A stretch of DNA of 64,000 bases from Sinohyriopsis cumingii (taxonomy: Eukaryota > Mollusca > Bivalvia > Unionida > Unionidae), in assembly GCA_028554795.2 (NCBI GenBank), contig CM068825.1, positions 90,702,951 to 90,766,950 on the forward strand, given 5' to 3'. Every line of letters begins with the position of its first letter. Position 1 is the first letter of the stretch. A model generated the notes under the pieces. That model worked only from the letters and a program-made list of their open reading frames with translations, was not told where the DNA came from and made no database searches. Positions 27,033-38,403 of the stretch are shown here, piece by piece. The translations under genes were made by a program, and so were the position numbers.

Positions 27033-27582
27033 CAGTGGTCCCCAAAACTTTTCATGCCTACTAGCACATTTGGGAGTTTATGAGAAAGTAGCAGGCACAT
27101 GGAACCACTACTACTAACAAACAAACTCTGATATGCCTTTGTTGTTGTGGGGTTAAATACCATTTTTCAGCACACGATAGGCTATGCATGGTGGCCGAGT
27201 ATTAATGGTGAAGGAAGAACCCAGGAAAACCCCGGGAAGAACCACCGACCCATGAGAAGCTACTGGCAAGTTTTCTCACATACCCACATCCTAGACTCAA
27301 ACCCATGCAGACTGAGCTGAGATGGCAGTGATCCGTAATGGAGAATGCTTTAGACCACTCAGGGCCCCGATATGCCTTTGCATATGCATAGCACTGACAT
27401 AACTTGTGAGTTTATAATCTGCATGTACATTTGCTACTCATATTACAGCCTTCATTATTCATTACAACCTCCTTACGTAAAAACGTAACTTTGATTACTA
27501 AATTTAGGAACCTAAAACAAGGGCATCCAAAAAGTCTTGGCAGGTGCCGAAGTGCCCATGGGCACCTCATTGGGGACCACTA
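27033..27582. mobile_element. non-autonomous hAT-like MITE hosting a SINE
   Basis: The ends are inverted: CAGTGGTCCCCAAAAC on the left and TTGGGGACCACTA on the right. The flanking 8-mers ATGTACAA (27025-27032) and ATGTAAAG (27583-27590) match at 6 of 8 positions, consistent with a decayed 8-bp hAT target duplication. A family 1 SINE is nested inside. No transposase is encoded. Confidence 0.7.
27142..27368 (-). mobile_element. tRNA-headed SINE, family 1, minus strand
   Basis: The reverse complement of the family 1 SINE, with a perfect 12-bp target duplication (GATATGCCTTTG at 27130-27141 and 27369-27380). The tail is GTTGTTGTGG on the left, and the head (CTTTAGACCACTCAGGGCCCC) is on the right. 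Confidence 0.88.
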
Positions 27583-27727
27583 ATGTAAAGTTACAAAACA
27601 TTTATGTCTGTGAAAAAAAACTTTTCTAATATCTGTAAAAGGTACAGTTTTCAGCTAATGAGATTCAGGAGTGATTATTAGACCCAACCATACACATCAT
27701 TTGCAGTAGTAACTAATCACTTTTCAG

Positions 27728-27926
27728 GGAATCATAAATCATTCCATGTTCCATTCATGTTTTCATGTTGTTCCAGGGAATCGTAAATCAAACCATGTTC
27801 CTTCCATGTTCAGGTGTTGTCTCAGAGAATAAAAAAAAAAAACCATGTTCCACTGATGTTCTGGTGTTGTTCCAGGTAATCATAAATCAAACCATATTCC
27901 AGTTAAATTTTAGTGCTCTTCCAGAG
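27728..27926 (+). repeat. ~60-bp minisatellite, four diverged units
   Basis: Units share AATCATAAATCAAACCATGTTCC and TGTTGTTCCAGGG in the same order, with substitutions and an A-rich interruption near 27830. Confidence 0.75.
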
Positions 27927-28319
27927 ACAAAAGCTTGAACATTTGTTTCCACTGTAAACATTCTTCAAAATCTGTTAGTCCTGTATACTAGTCAATATTT
28001 GGACAATAACAAGTCAGTCACTTCCAGCACCAACATTAGTAATGACAATAAGAAGGCCTTCTACTATTCCCAATATTCCACAAAATCAATCTACAGCAAG
28101 CATATAGCAAGAAATATCAAATACATCACAGAAATATCTATACCACTATGGTACAAATACTATTATGAGACATTAAATCATAACAACTTATGTTAACATA
28201 TAATATGGAAAAGGAATCAAATCAGCACCTTAAACAATATACATAATGTCTGGGATCATGCCAAAAAGTGTTCAACAGTACGCTTTACAGGGTTTGAAAT
28301 TGATTCTAATCTGCTAACT

Positions 28320-29500
28320 CCATGTGGTCAATTTTGCCAATAGATCACTATAATCCAGCAATGCATTAGCTATGGCTAATCCATCGGATTACTAGTCACT
28401 ACCATAGAAGTCAATAATAGCTCATTAGATCTGATGCGGAATTGTTGTTTTAAATCATGCCGCCATTAAATAAATCTTAAGTGGTCTTGTGACATGAATT
28501 AAATAAAACATGAGATGCCAATCCCTTTAATGATTAATTGATCTCTTTATTGTGTTAATTCAATACTGACCAGCAATGTGATGAAACATAAAAATTTCAC
28601 AGCAGAAATGAATAGGTATTATTCACCAGCATGGAGTAAATTAGAACAATTATTGTCAAAACAGTTTTCATGTATATGGAACTAGCCTGGTGTACAAGCC
28701 CCAAAAACTGATTTCAATATTGATGATAAAAATGATGTATGGTATCAGGCTCATTTTAGCCAATCAGAAATGTTGCATTGGCCACCTCAATGAATAATCC
28801 AGAATTATAAAGTATGATGTGTTTTAATATTTAAATTCTTGTTGATAAACATTCAATGCATTGTGCAGTGACAACCTGAAAGTGTGTTATGTATGCAGTA
28901 GCATTTCATGGCACATCAGCAATAGTGGCTATACGATGCCATCTACAGGTAAAGGTAAAGTTCCAAATTTGCAAAGTTTCTGTAGGGTGTGCAGTCACCA
29001 CTAAATGTCAGAAATTAGACATTGTCAAGAGGAAATTAAATTGTTAATATGATCAAGAGATAAGAGTAAAAAAGTACCAGAATGCTGTGAAAATTACACA
29101 TGAATGACTTAAGGATAACCCAGGAAAGGCTGTGATGTGCACTTTTTGCAGTGTGTATTCAGAGAAATACAAAAGTGTGCATGGTACTTCATTATGATTC
29201 ATGCCTAGTTGTAAAAAATTGTATAAATCATCCCTGACATCTAACAATCAAGCTACTTAGCTCACGTGACCAAGGATAATAAAAACAAGAGATTCCATCA
29301 AGCTGTGGCATGCTAATGGACCAAGAAACAGAAGGTCCGAGACCTAGGATTCCATCAAGCTGTGGCATGCTACTGGACTAACGGAAGGTCAGACACCTAG
29401 ATCTGATGATGAAAATCACATACAGAAAATTAATATCAACTGTCAACTTTAAATGGGTCTTCTTTTTTTGTGAAATACAGTTATAGTTTTAAGTTGATGC
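28320..29500 (+). repeat. dispersed repeat, copy 2, with transposase-like relic
   Basis: Homologous to 4220-5160. Matching pieces include ATTGTCAAAACAGTTTTCA...GGAACTAGCCTGG and, at about 29130-29270, SEKYKSVHGTSL followed by CKKLYKSSLTSN. The latter parallels EKYKSTLGIS...CKNFHKSSLEAHN of copy 1 despite stops. Two degenerate copies keeping the same peptide pattern suggest a once-coding mobile element. Confidence 0.4.
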
Positions 29501-31059
29501 TAATGAATAATAAATGTTGATTTAGAAACTGAAAAAAAAAACTTTTTTATTCTGCGCAACACTATGTCATTTCTGTAAAGTGTAAAAAAATATCCCACAT
29601 TTCAACTCAAAGTGTGTATGAAAATGTGATTTCTAAATGTCAACATGAAGACCCACTCCATGATCTTCTTGAACCTGTAACCCAGAAAATCTTATTTACT
29701 ATGCATGTTAGAATCATACAAATAAATACATTATATAAAAGATGGAAATGTATACCTTAAAAAAATTCTGCATCTCAATCCAAGTTTCCAATTTTGCAAG
29801 TTGTCCCACATGTACAAAATCATATGCTATACAACATGTCAACTTGCCACTAGAATGGGATTCTCAAGAAATTCACCAGGAAATTGCCTGTTTCTGAAAA
29901 ATTTTAGTTGCTTAATATCTCTTGCCATTTATTGGTATTGTTACATTAAATTTTGTAAAACCAGCTATAAACCTGACCTAACTACTCAACTGAAATGCTG
30001 ACAGAAGCAGTCCAAAGTAAGCTATTTCGTTTCCACAGCCCAATTACTAAACATTACATCTTTTCAAAGATGTGCGCAGAATAGGCTGACATATCACAAG
30101 TCATGGAAACATGGGGGTGGTATTTTGTGTGTCCAAAAGTAATATTATTTTGAATAGAATATTCTGGTGACAATTGCCATTTTTTCAAATGATAAGCATT
30201 GCAGTATTTTATTTTCATTAATTGATTGAATTCAGTATGCATTTTAATTCAGTACTGGAGACAGAAACCTTACATGCGCAGAAATGTAGCGATAACAACA
30301 TAACTAGAGAGCACTTTAGTTGAGCTAAGTGCCACCATCTTACCATTATGTACAGAGAGGGTACCCCTCTTTATGGGGCTCCCATTCTTTTAATTTTGAT
30401 CGGATAATTTCATGAATAGCGGGAAAATTTTATGTGATAACCTGCACAAAGGAAACCTTTGGCTTTTCTTTTAAACTAAACTATATTGGTAAGAATTTGA
30501 TACAGCTCAAAGAATATTTTCATGAAAAATCCACAAAACATGTAGATCATGGAGGGTTTCACAAGGAAGAGGTTTTATTTAAGTATCTAAATATAGAATG
30601 TGCCAAGAATATTGTAGTACTTATCTTCGTTTCGTGGGAATAGGGTTGTATTATAACATACCCTCTGTCTCATCATAAACCAGAAATGTGTCAGTTCTCT
30701 CCCTTGAGTACCTGGTAGAGGTATCAACCACAGAGTCTGATGTTTTACCAATAAAGGGCAACAAAATCTGTGACAACACAAGATCACCTTATCTGTATAA
30801 TAAATATACATATATTTATAGTACATTCAGGTGATTTATTGTAAGGTACTTTACTGACAAAAACCCAGGCTCCTTCGGTAGCAACTATATACTTGATGAA
30901 TATAAATATCGTTGCTACTGCTACCTGTAACCAGCAGTTTGTTTTTATTATTACTGCTACAAAATAGTATAAAACCTGTTTGATACCTTTGGATATGAAA
31001 TTAAGCAGCCTATTTCGACAAAAAAGCAAAGTCCCAGTCTCTTGGTCTACTATTACTAC

Positions 31060-32245
31060 CAAAATTGTCATGCTTATGTCGACTTCAAGATAAAAAATAA
31101 ACGTACATGTCGACAGAAGCCCTTGGTCCCAGCTTCAACAAATCCTTTGTTTTCTAATCATTTATGTCAACAAACTGCCAGTTTCGACCCATACTTTGTT
31201 CAACAATCAGGTGATCTCGCCGCCTGGCTTTAATTTTCCTGCCTAATCATTTATGTCGACCAGGTGCCAGCTCCAACCCATACTTTCTTCAACAATTAGT
31301 TGATCTTGTCACCAGGCTTTAATTTTCCCACCTAATCATTTATATCGGCAAGTGGCCAGATCCACCCTGTACTTTATTCAACAATTAGTTGATCTTGCCG
31401 CCAGGCTTTAATGTCATGGTTGGATAATTAAAAAAAAACAGGCTTTTGTTTGGTCCTTGATAAATTAAATCAAACTTTATTGTAATTTTATGCATTGATT
31501 TTGCTATAGATAATAATCTCAATTACATGTATATGTATTTTGTCATTAAAATCTTTTACTCCTACATGTATTTTTATTTTGAGAGAATTCATAACTTGTT
31601 ATCTCCGGGATATATTTTAAATGTATACCACTTGAACTGACATTGTTACAATATTGTATTGTAAGAATCATTTTCTTTTAATACCTCATTAGCATGCGTC
31701 AATGTATACAATATTATGCCTTCATTAATCATACCATGAGCCGCATATCTCTTTTTTGCTTTTATATACTTTTCACGATGACTTTTGTAACTAATTACAT
31801 GTACTGTTTAAAACAACTTGTTGACATGTTTTCATTTCCCTGTGAATAGCCCCCATCCTCTTGGTAGCCTCAATAAGATGGGAACAGACTGACCAAAATC
31901 TAGGTCAATTTAAGTACATGTACTTGAAGCATGTAAATAACAACTATACAACCATGTGCTAATGCTGACATTGAATATTGTAGTGAATGTTTTTGACCGA
32001 TCCAAAATGTAATTTGTTAATATACAAGTGTATTTCACACTGGTTTTGTCTTCATGTACTCAAAATTTCCATTGTAATTGTTTTCTAAAAGTGTAAATGC
32101 CACTCACTGATGACAGGCCACCCCTTACTGACGAATTCAACTTGTATCTTTTTCCAGACCGCCACCAACACTTATCTCGACATCCACCTATGTCAACAAT
32201 ATTTCCTCGGGCCCAAGGATGTCGACATAAATGGGTAGGACTGTA
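31060..32245. mobile_element. possible DNA-transposon remnant with TTATGTCGAC ends
   Basis: The motif TTATGTCGACTTC lies near 31076. Its inverted counterpart GGATGTCGACATAAATGGG lies at about 32217-32236, with further GTCGACA copies internally. The arrangement suggests terminal or subterminal inverted repeats of a 1.2-kb non-autonomous element containing the 89-bp repeats. No clear target duplication was found. Confidence 0.3.
31145..31412 (+). repeat. 89-bp tandem repeat, three units
   Basis: TAATCATTTATGTC recurs at 31155 and 31244 and as TAATCATTTATATC at 31333, each followed by CCAGxTxCxACCCATACTTT..CAACAAT..GTTGATCT..CCGCC.GGCTTTAAT. The spacing is 89 bp. Confidence 0.85.
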
Positions 32246-32732
32246 TTAATTAGATTAATACAAATTTATACTTGTATCTTCACAGATGAGATGTGATTGT
32301 TTTGTTTGAAAAATAAGACCACCTCCCACCCTGTAATAATTTGAAAGAAATTTTTGAATTTTTTGGGGTTTCTCACAGTTCAGGCTGTTGTAGCTTCCAT
32401 ACCCCCTGCATAAACATCTTCATTTATGCTTGACAGTATTGTATATATATGGATGTAATTACAACTAATTTGGGAGTTTAATGATTCGTTTAAAATAACA
32501 GCCAGTTATATTTATTTGTCAAAATGGTGATAAACGATTAAATTAACAATAATTTAAATACTGCATTTTAAGCCCGCACAATAGGAACGTGTCCATGCGC
32601 TTCACTTGGGGCTACTATGTTGAAAGAGATGGGTTTTTTTTAATCAAACAACATGAGTTTACCTTCACCACTACTATAAGGTAGCAACTAAAGATTAGCT
32701 ATAATATTTGCAAAACCGAGGAAATTTCTTAC

Positions 32733-32797
32733 CTATCGTGCATTCTGGCTAATAAATCTCTTTGTGTTTGATAGTACTCAACATTAGAAGACGCCAT
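32733..32797 (-). CDS. KIZ: Kizuna (KIZ) exon 1, start codon
   Basis: This is the first coding exon of a Kizuna-like gene. Kizuna is a centrosomal protein that stabilises the pericentriolar material and, in vertebrates, is linked to cilia of photoreceptors. The exon encodes 21 codons plus 2 nt, starting MASSNVEYYQTQRDLL, and ends at an AG/GTAAGA donor. The family assignment rests on exons 1-4 read together. The YYxxQ...LLxxxHDSE...YxxSDK...KLxxxKLxxYxxxICExE...RN...TEHLxxLK...EYExxIxKM order matches the conserved Kizuna N-terminus known from vertebrates. This ATG is chosen because it opens the only frame joining exon 2 in phase. Reading frames agree across all eight exons (about 1.5 kb coding). 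The Polinton element starts 1.9 kb upstream. Confidence 0.8.
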
Positions 32798-34716
32798 TTG
32801 TAAACAAAAAAAATACCAATTCTATCTTCATGAACTAAAGATCTTCTAGCCTGGTACCCTGGGCTTACATGATAATCTAACACTGGTACGGCTAGGGAAC
32901 CAGCTGAAAATCTTTTTACAGCTTGTCAAATATACCGCTTTTTATTAACTGCAGTAATCAGAGCGTTTTCTCAGAAGTTTTACGATATCGTTGTTAAATG
33001 ATCAATTTCATCTCCTTAGGGACAGACCATTTCATTTTGGGATGAGGGCCGATGTTATTAAAAACAACAACAAAAACAAATAGTCTATCCTACCAACAGA
33101 TAGTTTCAAAAATATTATTGCTCTGATTTTGTTGTTTTGTTTGTTGTTTTTTAAAAAAAAATAAAAGAACTAATTATATCCATTGTACTCGTTGACAAAA
33201 ACAAATGATGTTGATGCAAAAGAAACAAAAAATATCATAGTTCGAAAGAAAATCCCAATTAGCTAGCCGGATTTGGGAAATCTCAAAACCAACAAACTCA
33301 ATTAGCTTAGAATGCAAGTTTAAGATTTATAATTAACCTTTAACCTATATCAAGCATGAGATAGTATGTACTTGAAAGTTTGAGAATGCTACAAGTGGGG
33401 GATAGAGTAAAGCAGTGACGATTAAATTAAACTGTCCATTGCACAGAAACCAAAGATTTTTGAAAGTTAGTGATCAACACCATTTTGTTACTAGGAGTAG
33501 TCAATTTTATTTTCATGTGCCATGTTTTAGTAGTGTAACTTGGACGATTTTCTTTAACAATACCATAAATGAGTAGAGTTGTATAGTATTTTTTATTAAT
33601 ATGAACCATGACATAACAAATTTCCTTCCATTGTCTCAATATATCCGAATACGGATAATGGAATTACAAAAACAAAATGAGGTCGATGCACTGTGTGGAC
33701 AGGTTTGATGACACAAGAGTAAGGGTGATACATAAGTTTAATTTATTTTACAGTTAAGAACACTCATCGACGGCATGGAATATGTAGTCGAGAGCATTTA
33801 AAATGTTTGCATTTGTTACTCCACTCAAACAATTGATTCACTTAGACATAACAGAGATACATTTTCTTTGCTCTTAATATTATGTCCGACAATTGCTCTC
33901 CTAAATGACCGCTGATTGGAAGTTGTAGTGGAGGATTCACCCTGTTTTATTCAATGTTTAGTCTTCATGTGCACGTGCAACTTGTTGTCTGTATTTGTGC
34001 ATAGTCATGCCCAACCTTTGCCGTAGTGCCAAGGGACACACATACAATTCTAATGACGAAAACTGTAGTCACCAAGTTTAGTGAAAATATATACCAGAGC
34101 ATTTGTATATTTAGGTAACAAAATTGGCGGCTTCTCTGGAATTGGGGTTAACATTATTTTTTGTCAACTGCGCAAAATAGGGATCTAGAAGATGGAGAAC
34201 ATTAAACACCTTGCGTACATGAACTTTTAAATCTGACCCATGTCTACAATAGTGGCGTCCTTGTCTTATTCCACTGATTGTACGTTTGTTTTATTATATA
34301 TAGATGTATCTTTATTTATAACATATAAATAGTAGACCTCATTAATGTTTCTTTTCTTGAAATAAATTTCACTCTGCTCATTTTAAATTTGTATGGTTCA
34401 CACTTGCCATTTAAATCTAGCAAACATGAAAGCATGTTTACCCCTGAGAAGAGTTCTAATAAAAATTAATTTTGTTCTTAATTAGCACCGAAGACAAGTA
34501 AAACAATGCAAGGAAAGATGAAAGTGGTCAATCTTCTTTTTGTTGTACTATTGTTTTATTGATTTTTGTTTGTGGAGGAAAGTGATATTTTAGATGTCGT
34601 TAGAACTGTTGATAATAAGGAGGAGGATGTGCTTACCGTAGTGTTGAAAATTAGCACTGAAATTTTATCTCATATCCTGAACCTTTTTATCTGCCATGGA
34701 AATATGAATCATCGCT
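32798..34716. other. KIZ upstream region, no gene seen
   Basis: AT-rich sequence between the KIZ start codon and the left end of the Polinton. It should contain the KIZ promoter and 5' UTR, but I cannot point to a TATA or initiator element with confidence. No coding signal, SINE or tandem array stands out. Confidence 0.5.
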
Positions 34717-34835
34717 AGTAGTATAGTGGGGCACTCTAGGGACAATGGGACTTACCATTAAAAACAGGGTCGCGACACTCTGGGAACAATGGCAAATTTA
34801 TCATTGTGGGCCAGTCTAGGGACAATGGGAATTTA
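34717..34835 (+). repeat. left terminal inverted repeat of the Polinton
   Basis: Starts AGTAGTATAGTGGGGCAC. Its first 36 bases match the inverted right end at about 28 positions. It carries three spaced copies of a CT(A/G)GG(G/A)ACAATGG core (near 34736, 34781 and 34816). Confidence 0.75.
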
Positions 34836-35205
34836 ATAGATGATCTTCGATCACTGATTGGTGTCTAGCAGGAATGGTGAAAGTTTTCACTTCCACGCGT
34901 CGTATCGGATACTTGGCGGTCGTTCTGCTCAAAGTGTGACTGCTGTCATTTCCCACTTTAGGTAACACTTCCACGCGTCGCACTTAGAGTCGGGCTTCTT
35001 GGATGATGGTTTTGCAATTGGCAGCTTCAGCGATCAAATGGAAAGCGACGCTGCTGCGATTCCGTTTCAGGTGGACATCCACGCCGTCAGCAAATACCTT
35101 TCTTTCAACTACATGTCCAAATGCAAACAATCTATCAGTTCTAAACTACGTTGATTTTCAGTCATCGAGCGATATATCCCGTATTATGATGATTGTTATC
35201 TTCTG
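34816..35205 (-). pseudogene. major capsid protein fragment (double jelly-roll type)
   Basis: The minus strand holds the middle of a Polinton major capsid protein. TENQRSLELIDCLHLDM is in one frame near 35165-35115. After a shift, FADGVDVHLKRNRSS and, beyond an in-frame TAA at 34984-34986, LPKVGNDSSH, AKYPIRRVEVKTFTIPA and IEDHLLN follow. The order (LTxNSRxFxLxGxLHxD, NGVDVxIxLxRS, AKYPIxRVExKxFxIPxG, ENLF) is that of Polinton and adintovirus capsid proteins as I know them. Both the N-terminal part and the C-terminal half are missing. The frame ends at a TAG that is already part of the left terminal-repeat core. This is a decayed copy that cannot make a capsid. Confidence 0.65.
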
Positions 35206-35234
35206 CTTCATTTTTTAGGTCGTTAAACGTGTTT

Positions 35235-36089
35235 GTAATAGTGAGGATGTACAAATTCGCGGTGAACGTGGTAGGCGTTTTCACCTTCCTCGTCAGTGTT
35301 CGTGACAGAATCCACTTTGAAAGGAATGACACGCAGTAATGGCACGGAGGTGTGTCCCACCTCGTTGTACTCCACTACATCTTAGTAAACAAAGATCAAA
35401 TTTAGTCCTTGGTTCAGTTATACCGGACGCAGTAACGGCACGGAGGTGTGACCCACCTCGTTGTATTCCACCACATCGGAGTAAACAAAGATCAAATTGA
35501 TACAGTTCTTGGTTCAGTTATACCGGGGAATTAAAATACTTCGCAAAACTCAAGTTGTCGTAAATGTGTGGTATCGGTCCGCCCCTGATCATCTTTATGT
35601 TCCCACCCAAAATGTCAAACAATTCAGGACAAAAGTATTACTCGACATTTTACTCTCCGAAAATTTCATTAGTAGGCGACGAGCTACTTTATGGTACTCA
35701 ATCTTAACACTTTTGTTTACTCTTTTCAGGTCTTTGTCAAATGCTGCATTGAACCTAACAGCATTCGTATTCACCAGATGTTGACTGCTAAAATCATAAC
35801 CTGACAAAATTTTCATATTATAGATGGACAGAGTTTTACTACCGGGTACTTGTTGTTTATTGGAGGAATCTACCGTTTGGATTTTATTCAAGTGCTCTTG
35901 CAGTTGCTCGTCATGAACTTCGATCTGAAAAGTGCTTTGATTTTCAGTGATGTTTAGGATTTGTGCCGGGTGAATGATTTCCACAAAAACCACTTCCCAA
36001 TGGGCATCGTGATCTAATTGGATCGCCTGGGGTAATTTGGCTGTGTAACAGCACAGTGTTATTGGGAAACACCTCCATGGAACTGTCAC
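35235..36089 (-). pseudogene. minor-capsid-like Polinton protein, frameshifted
   Basis: The N-terminal part is split over two frames near 36060-36030 (MEVFPNNTV in one, AKLPQAIQLDHDAHWEVVFV in the next). It matches the conserved Polinton motif xxLYPNNTxxxFTxKLxxPIxLxGxWEVGLxEIxxP. The C-terminal part near 35530-35240 has FVYSDVVEYNEVGHTSVPLL and DEEGENAYHVHREFVHPHYY, matching the FVYCDIVExQxVGDxxxPLLR block of the same protein. That block is present twice because of a 96/100-bp tandem duplication. Several frameshifts and stops are present. The protein is part of the virion morphogenesis set; its exact role (vertex or penton-like) is not certain. Confidence 0.7.
35331..35526 (+). repeat. two-copy ~98-bp tandem duplication in the minor-capsid-like gene
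   Basis: Copy 1 (35331-35426) and copy 2 (35427-35526) both begin ACGCAGTAAxGGCACGGAGG and end TTGGTTCAGTTATACCGG. They differ at about ten positions and a 4-bp indel. On the minus strand both encode the VVEYNEVGHTSVPLLR block. Confidence 0.9.
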
Positions 36090-36153
36090 TGGGTAAGGTT
36101 AAGCAAAATTGGTTGTTGTTCATAATTCCAGAGTTCTGCTGCTGTCCGAGGTG

Positions 36154-36447
36154 TCACTGGAAGTCAGAGGAGTGTCTACGCCCAAAAATGTGGTTGTTGT
36201 TGTTGCTGAAGTGGTGACTGACGCTAGACGCAAGATTCCCGTTGTTCCCGTTCGAGGAGTATTTCAGGGAAGGATTGGAAAGAAGGTAGCCGATGACACT
36301 GCTCAATAAAATGGTCCACCATTGTTTGTCTACTTGTTGAAAACTCAAATTGGCAATGACCGCACCGATGACACAATACACCACAAACATTTGGCAGAAA
36401 AAGACGATTTGCGTTTTAGGCACACGTTCTCCAGACCACACCCACAA
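36154..36447 (-). CDS. small Polinton membrane protein
   Basis: An open frame of 97 codons. Residues about 14-33 (IVFFCQMFVVYCVIGAVIAN) form a transmembrane helix. It is followed by LSFQQVDKQWWTILLSSVIG, a second hydrophobic segment ending YLLSNPSLK. The pattern helix-NLSxxxxDKxxWxxLLxSxxGYLLPNPxxK recurs in a small membrane protein of many Polintons, next to the capsid and integrase genes as here. Function unknown; it may be a virion or membrane-associated protein. Unlike its neighbours the frame is uninterrupted, although the N-terminal dozen residues are uncertain and the Asn-rich tail (NGNNGNLASS...NNNN) is low complexity. Confidence 0.65.
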   Translation of the reverse strand: MWVWSGERVPKTQIVFFCQMFVVYCVIGAVIANLSFQQVDKQWWTILLSSVIGYLLSNPSLKYSSNGNNGNLASSVSHHFSNNNNHIFGRRHSSDFQ

Positions 36448-36612
36448 GGGTTGCTTTTTGTAGATCTTGCAAAGAATAACTGCGTGAAGGAGTGGTCACT
36501 GCAGTGGTAGCGGTAGCTGAAGCTGTGTGGAAGGGTATGATGTTCACTTCATTTTATAGGCGATGACTTGCGAAGCGTCAACCCAAGAATCAAAACTGGG
36601 AGGATAGCCTTT

Positions 36613-37672
36613 TCAACGCACTTTGACTTCTTTGACACGTCGTTTTCCCACTTTACGGGTTCTGCGTTCGAGAATGCTTTCGATGTCGTACACGTCGTCT
36701 CCCGTTTTGGTGACATGTTGTAACTTGGGCAAGTAAAACGTTTCTTTTAACACTTCCCCGTTCATGTCTTCCAATTTATAGACGACAGGAAGACGACCAT
36801 GCACTCGTCCAGTGACACGAAACAATTCGGTGGTCCAGTTGGGTAAATAACCTTTGTCGAAAGTGCGTTTGGTTTTGCGAATGCGCACCCAATCTCCTGC
36901 TGCCAACACTCCACTTTTCTTGGGGACAGCCACTGTCGGGAATGTACCAAACAGGGCTCAGAGACGATCACTTCGTTATCGGGAGTCACTTCTTGCGGGC
37001 ACGTCCGATGCTTTGATGGTAAGATTGGTTGTACACTTGGACTAGGTGGAGTTAGATGTCCATGTACTTGAGAGTGTGGTGATGTGTAAAATATTTCCAC
37101 ATGCGTTCTTTCAAGGTGCGTTGAAAACGTTCCACGATGCTGGCTTTGGTATCGGGATTCTCGGTGGTGAAAAAATGAATGTCACGTTTCTTTCATTCTT
37201 TTTGGAAAGCTTGGTTCAGAAATTTGGTGCCTTTGTCGGTTTGCCATCGAAGAGGGTGACGACTGCTTTGTTTCAACACCAGTTGGAGGGATCGCACTAA
37301 TTCACTGCTCAATTTGCGAAGTCAATGGCACGACCCAGGCAAGTTTGGAAAAGACGTCGATGACACACAAAAAATATATTTGTAGTCACGATTGTAGCTG
37401 GCCAAATGAGAGACATCGGCTAAATCGGCTTGCCATTGATGATCGACGCACTCCACTCGGATGCGACTTGTGAAAATTTTTCGTCGAATGGGCTTGTGTA
37501 AAGTGTAGGTAGCTTGTTCTTGTAACCATCGTTGCACTTGGGGTAAACGGAGACTTTTCAGTCGAGTTTTGGCAGCACGATACAATTTCTGAACTCCTCC
37601 GTAACCTGGAGGATGGGATGGATCGTAGTAGATGCTGGCTAACACCTTCTGCATTTTTAATAAGTCACACAC
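36613..37672 (-). pseudogene. Polinton retroviral-type integrase, broken
   Basis: The N-terminal part (37672-37360) has YYDPSHPPGYGGVQKLYRA, YTLHKPIRR and DHQWQADLADVS, with the first catalytic Asp in the last. The reading frame then shifts near 37361. The second Asp motif (WQTDKGTKFLNQAF) lies near 37235-37200, followed by an in-frame TGA. The catalytic Glu lies in the TKASIVERFQRTLKERMW segment near 37145-37100. The C-terminal part (36933-36613) is the SH3/chromo-like DNA-binding region with FDKGYLPNWTTELF and DVYDIESILERRTRKVGKRR. All three DDE residues are recognisable but sit in different frames, so no active enzyme can be made. In intact elements the enzyme inserts the linear DNA, making 6-bp duplications. 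Confidence 0.85.
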
Positions 37673-37681
37673 TCTTCGCTG

Positions 37682-38350
37682 ATGATACTCTGGACGGGCC
37701 GAAAGGGTGGTTTGAAAACGGATTTACGTGTCCGATGGGCCACGGGAGTAGAAGTCGAAGATAGTGGTGGAGTTGGTGGTAATGGAATGGCTTTTGTCTT
37801 CCTTTCTTTTGTCACATCTGATTTCCCTTTCTTTCGTTGTCACTTCTGTCGAAGGAGGAGTGGACATCATCGTTTTAACCCAAGCTTTCATTTCTTCTCG
37901 TTGGGATGTGGGGGAAGGGGTCAACAAGGACGCTGCTATCTTACTATGAATGGGAGCTGCTGACGATGTTTGAAAGACTTCTCGTACCTCTTTTTCCTCG
38001 GGCTTTCGTGGGGTTGCGTCTGTATTGGCCGCTAAGGATGTGGTGGTGGACTTTTCATTAAGGCCTTAAAATCTTTCAGAGCGGGTAGAGCTGTTTCATC
38101 TAAAGCTTTCTGTTGAAAGAGTTGTAGTCGTTGCAAGACTTGACCGTACCTTTGCGATTTTTCTGTTTCGGACAAGTGGCGATCCATCAACGACTGCAAT
38201 TATTGTTGTAACTGGAACATCTCGATCAAATTCGAATTGGGAGGGAAATGGGGGGGGGGGGATGTCCGTTGTTCTTGTCAACGATGGTATTCCATCCATC
38301 GTTTGTAAGGCACTAAAGCTAGTTTTCGTCCTTCCATTCGATTTCATGAG
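37682..38350 (-). pseudogene. degraded Polinton structural-type gene
   Basis: Minus-strand frames between the integrase and the next ORF show ALVPYKRWMEYH near 38320, then QLFQQKALDETALPALKDF-type helical sequence near 38130-38070. A Ser/Thr/Lys-rich tail follows (37724-37927). The LVPYxxxxxL start and following amphipathic helices resemble a poorly characterised Polinton protein commonly located here. A run of ten G residues near 38250 (C on the coding strand) and several stops break it. Assignment is by position and motif only. Confidence 0.4.
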
Positions 38351-38403
38351 TCACGTCTGAGGTTTCTGGACTCCAGAGGTCCATTTTATCTTCTTGCTCC
38401 TTT

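Larger units (their letters stand above)
25860..32732 (-). other. KIZ intron 1
   Basis: A 6.9-kb intron. Contents: a nested hAT MITE plus SINE (27033-27582), a ~60-bp array (27728-27926), copy 2 of the long dispersed repeat (28320-29500), three 89-bp units (31145-31412) and a possible DNA-transposon remnant (31060-32245). Elsewhere nothing is assignable. Confidence 0.55.

Noticed and set aside
37322..37672. Integrase from an LTR retrotransposon instead of a Polinton
   Set aside because: YDPxxPxGYGG, YTLHKPxRRK and the C-terminal FDKGYLPNW motif are Polinton-type, and polB and ATPase are in the same block; no LTRs flank it.
36109..38000. Plus-strand open stretches across the integrase and neighbouring region
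   Set aside because: They are antisense shadows; the minus strand carries recognisable Polinton motifs in the same positions.
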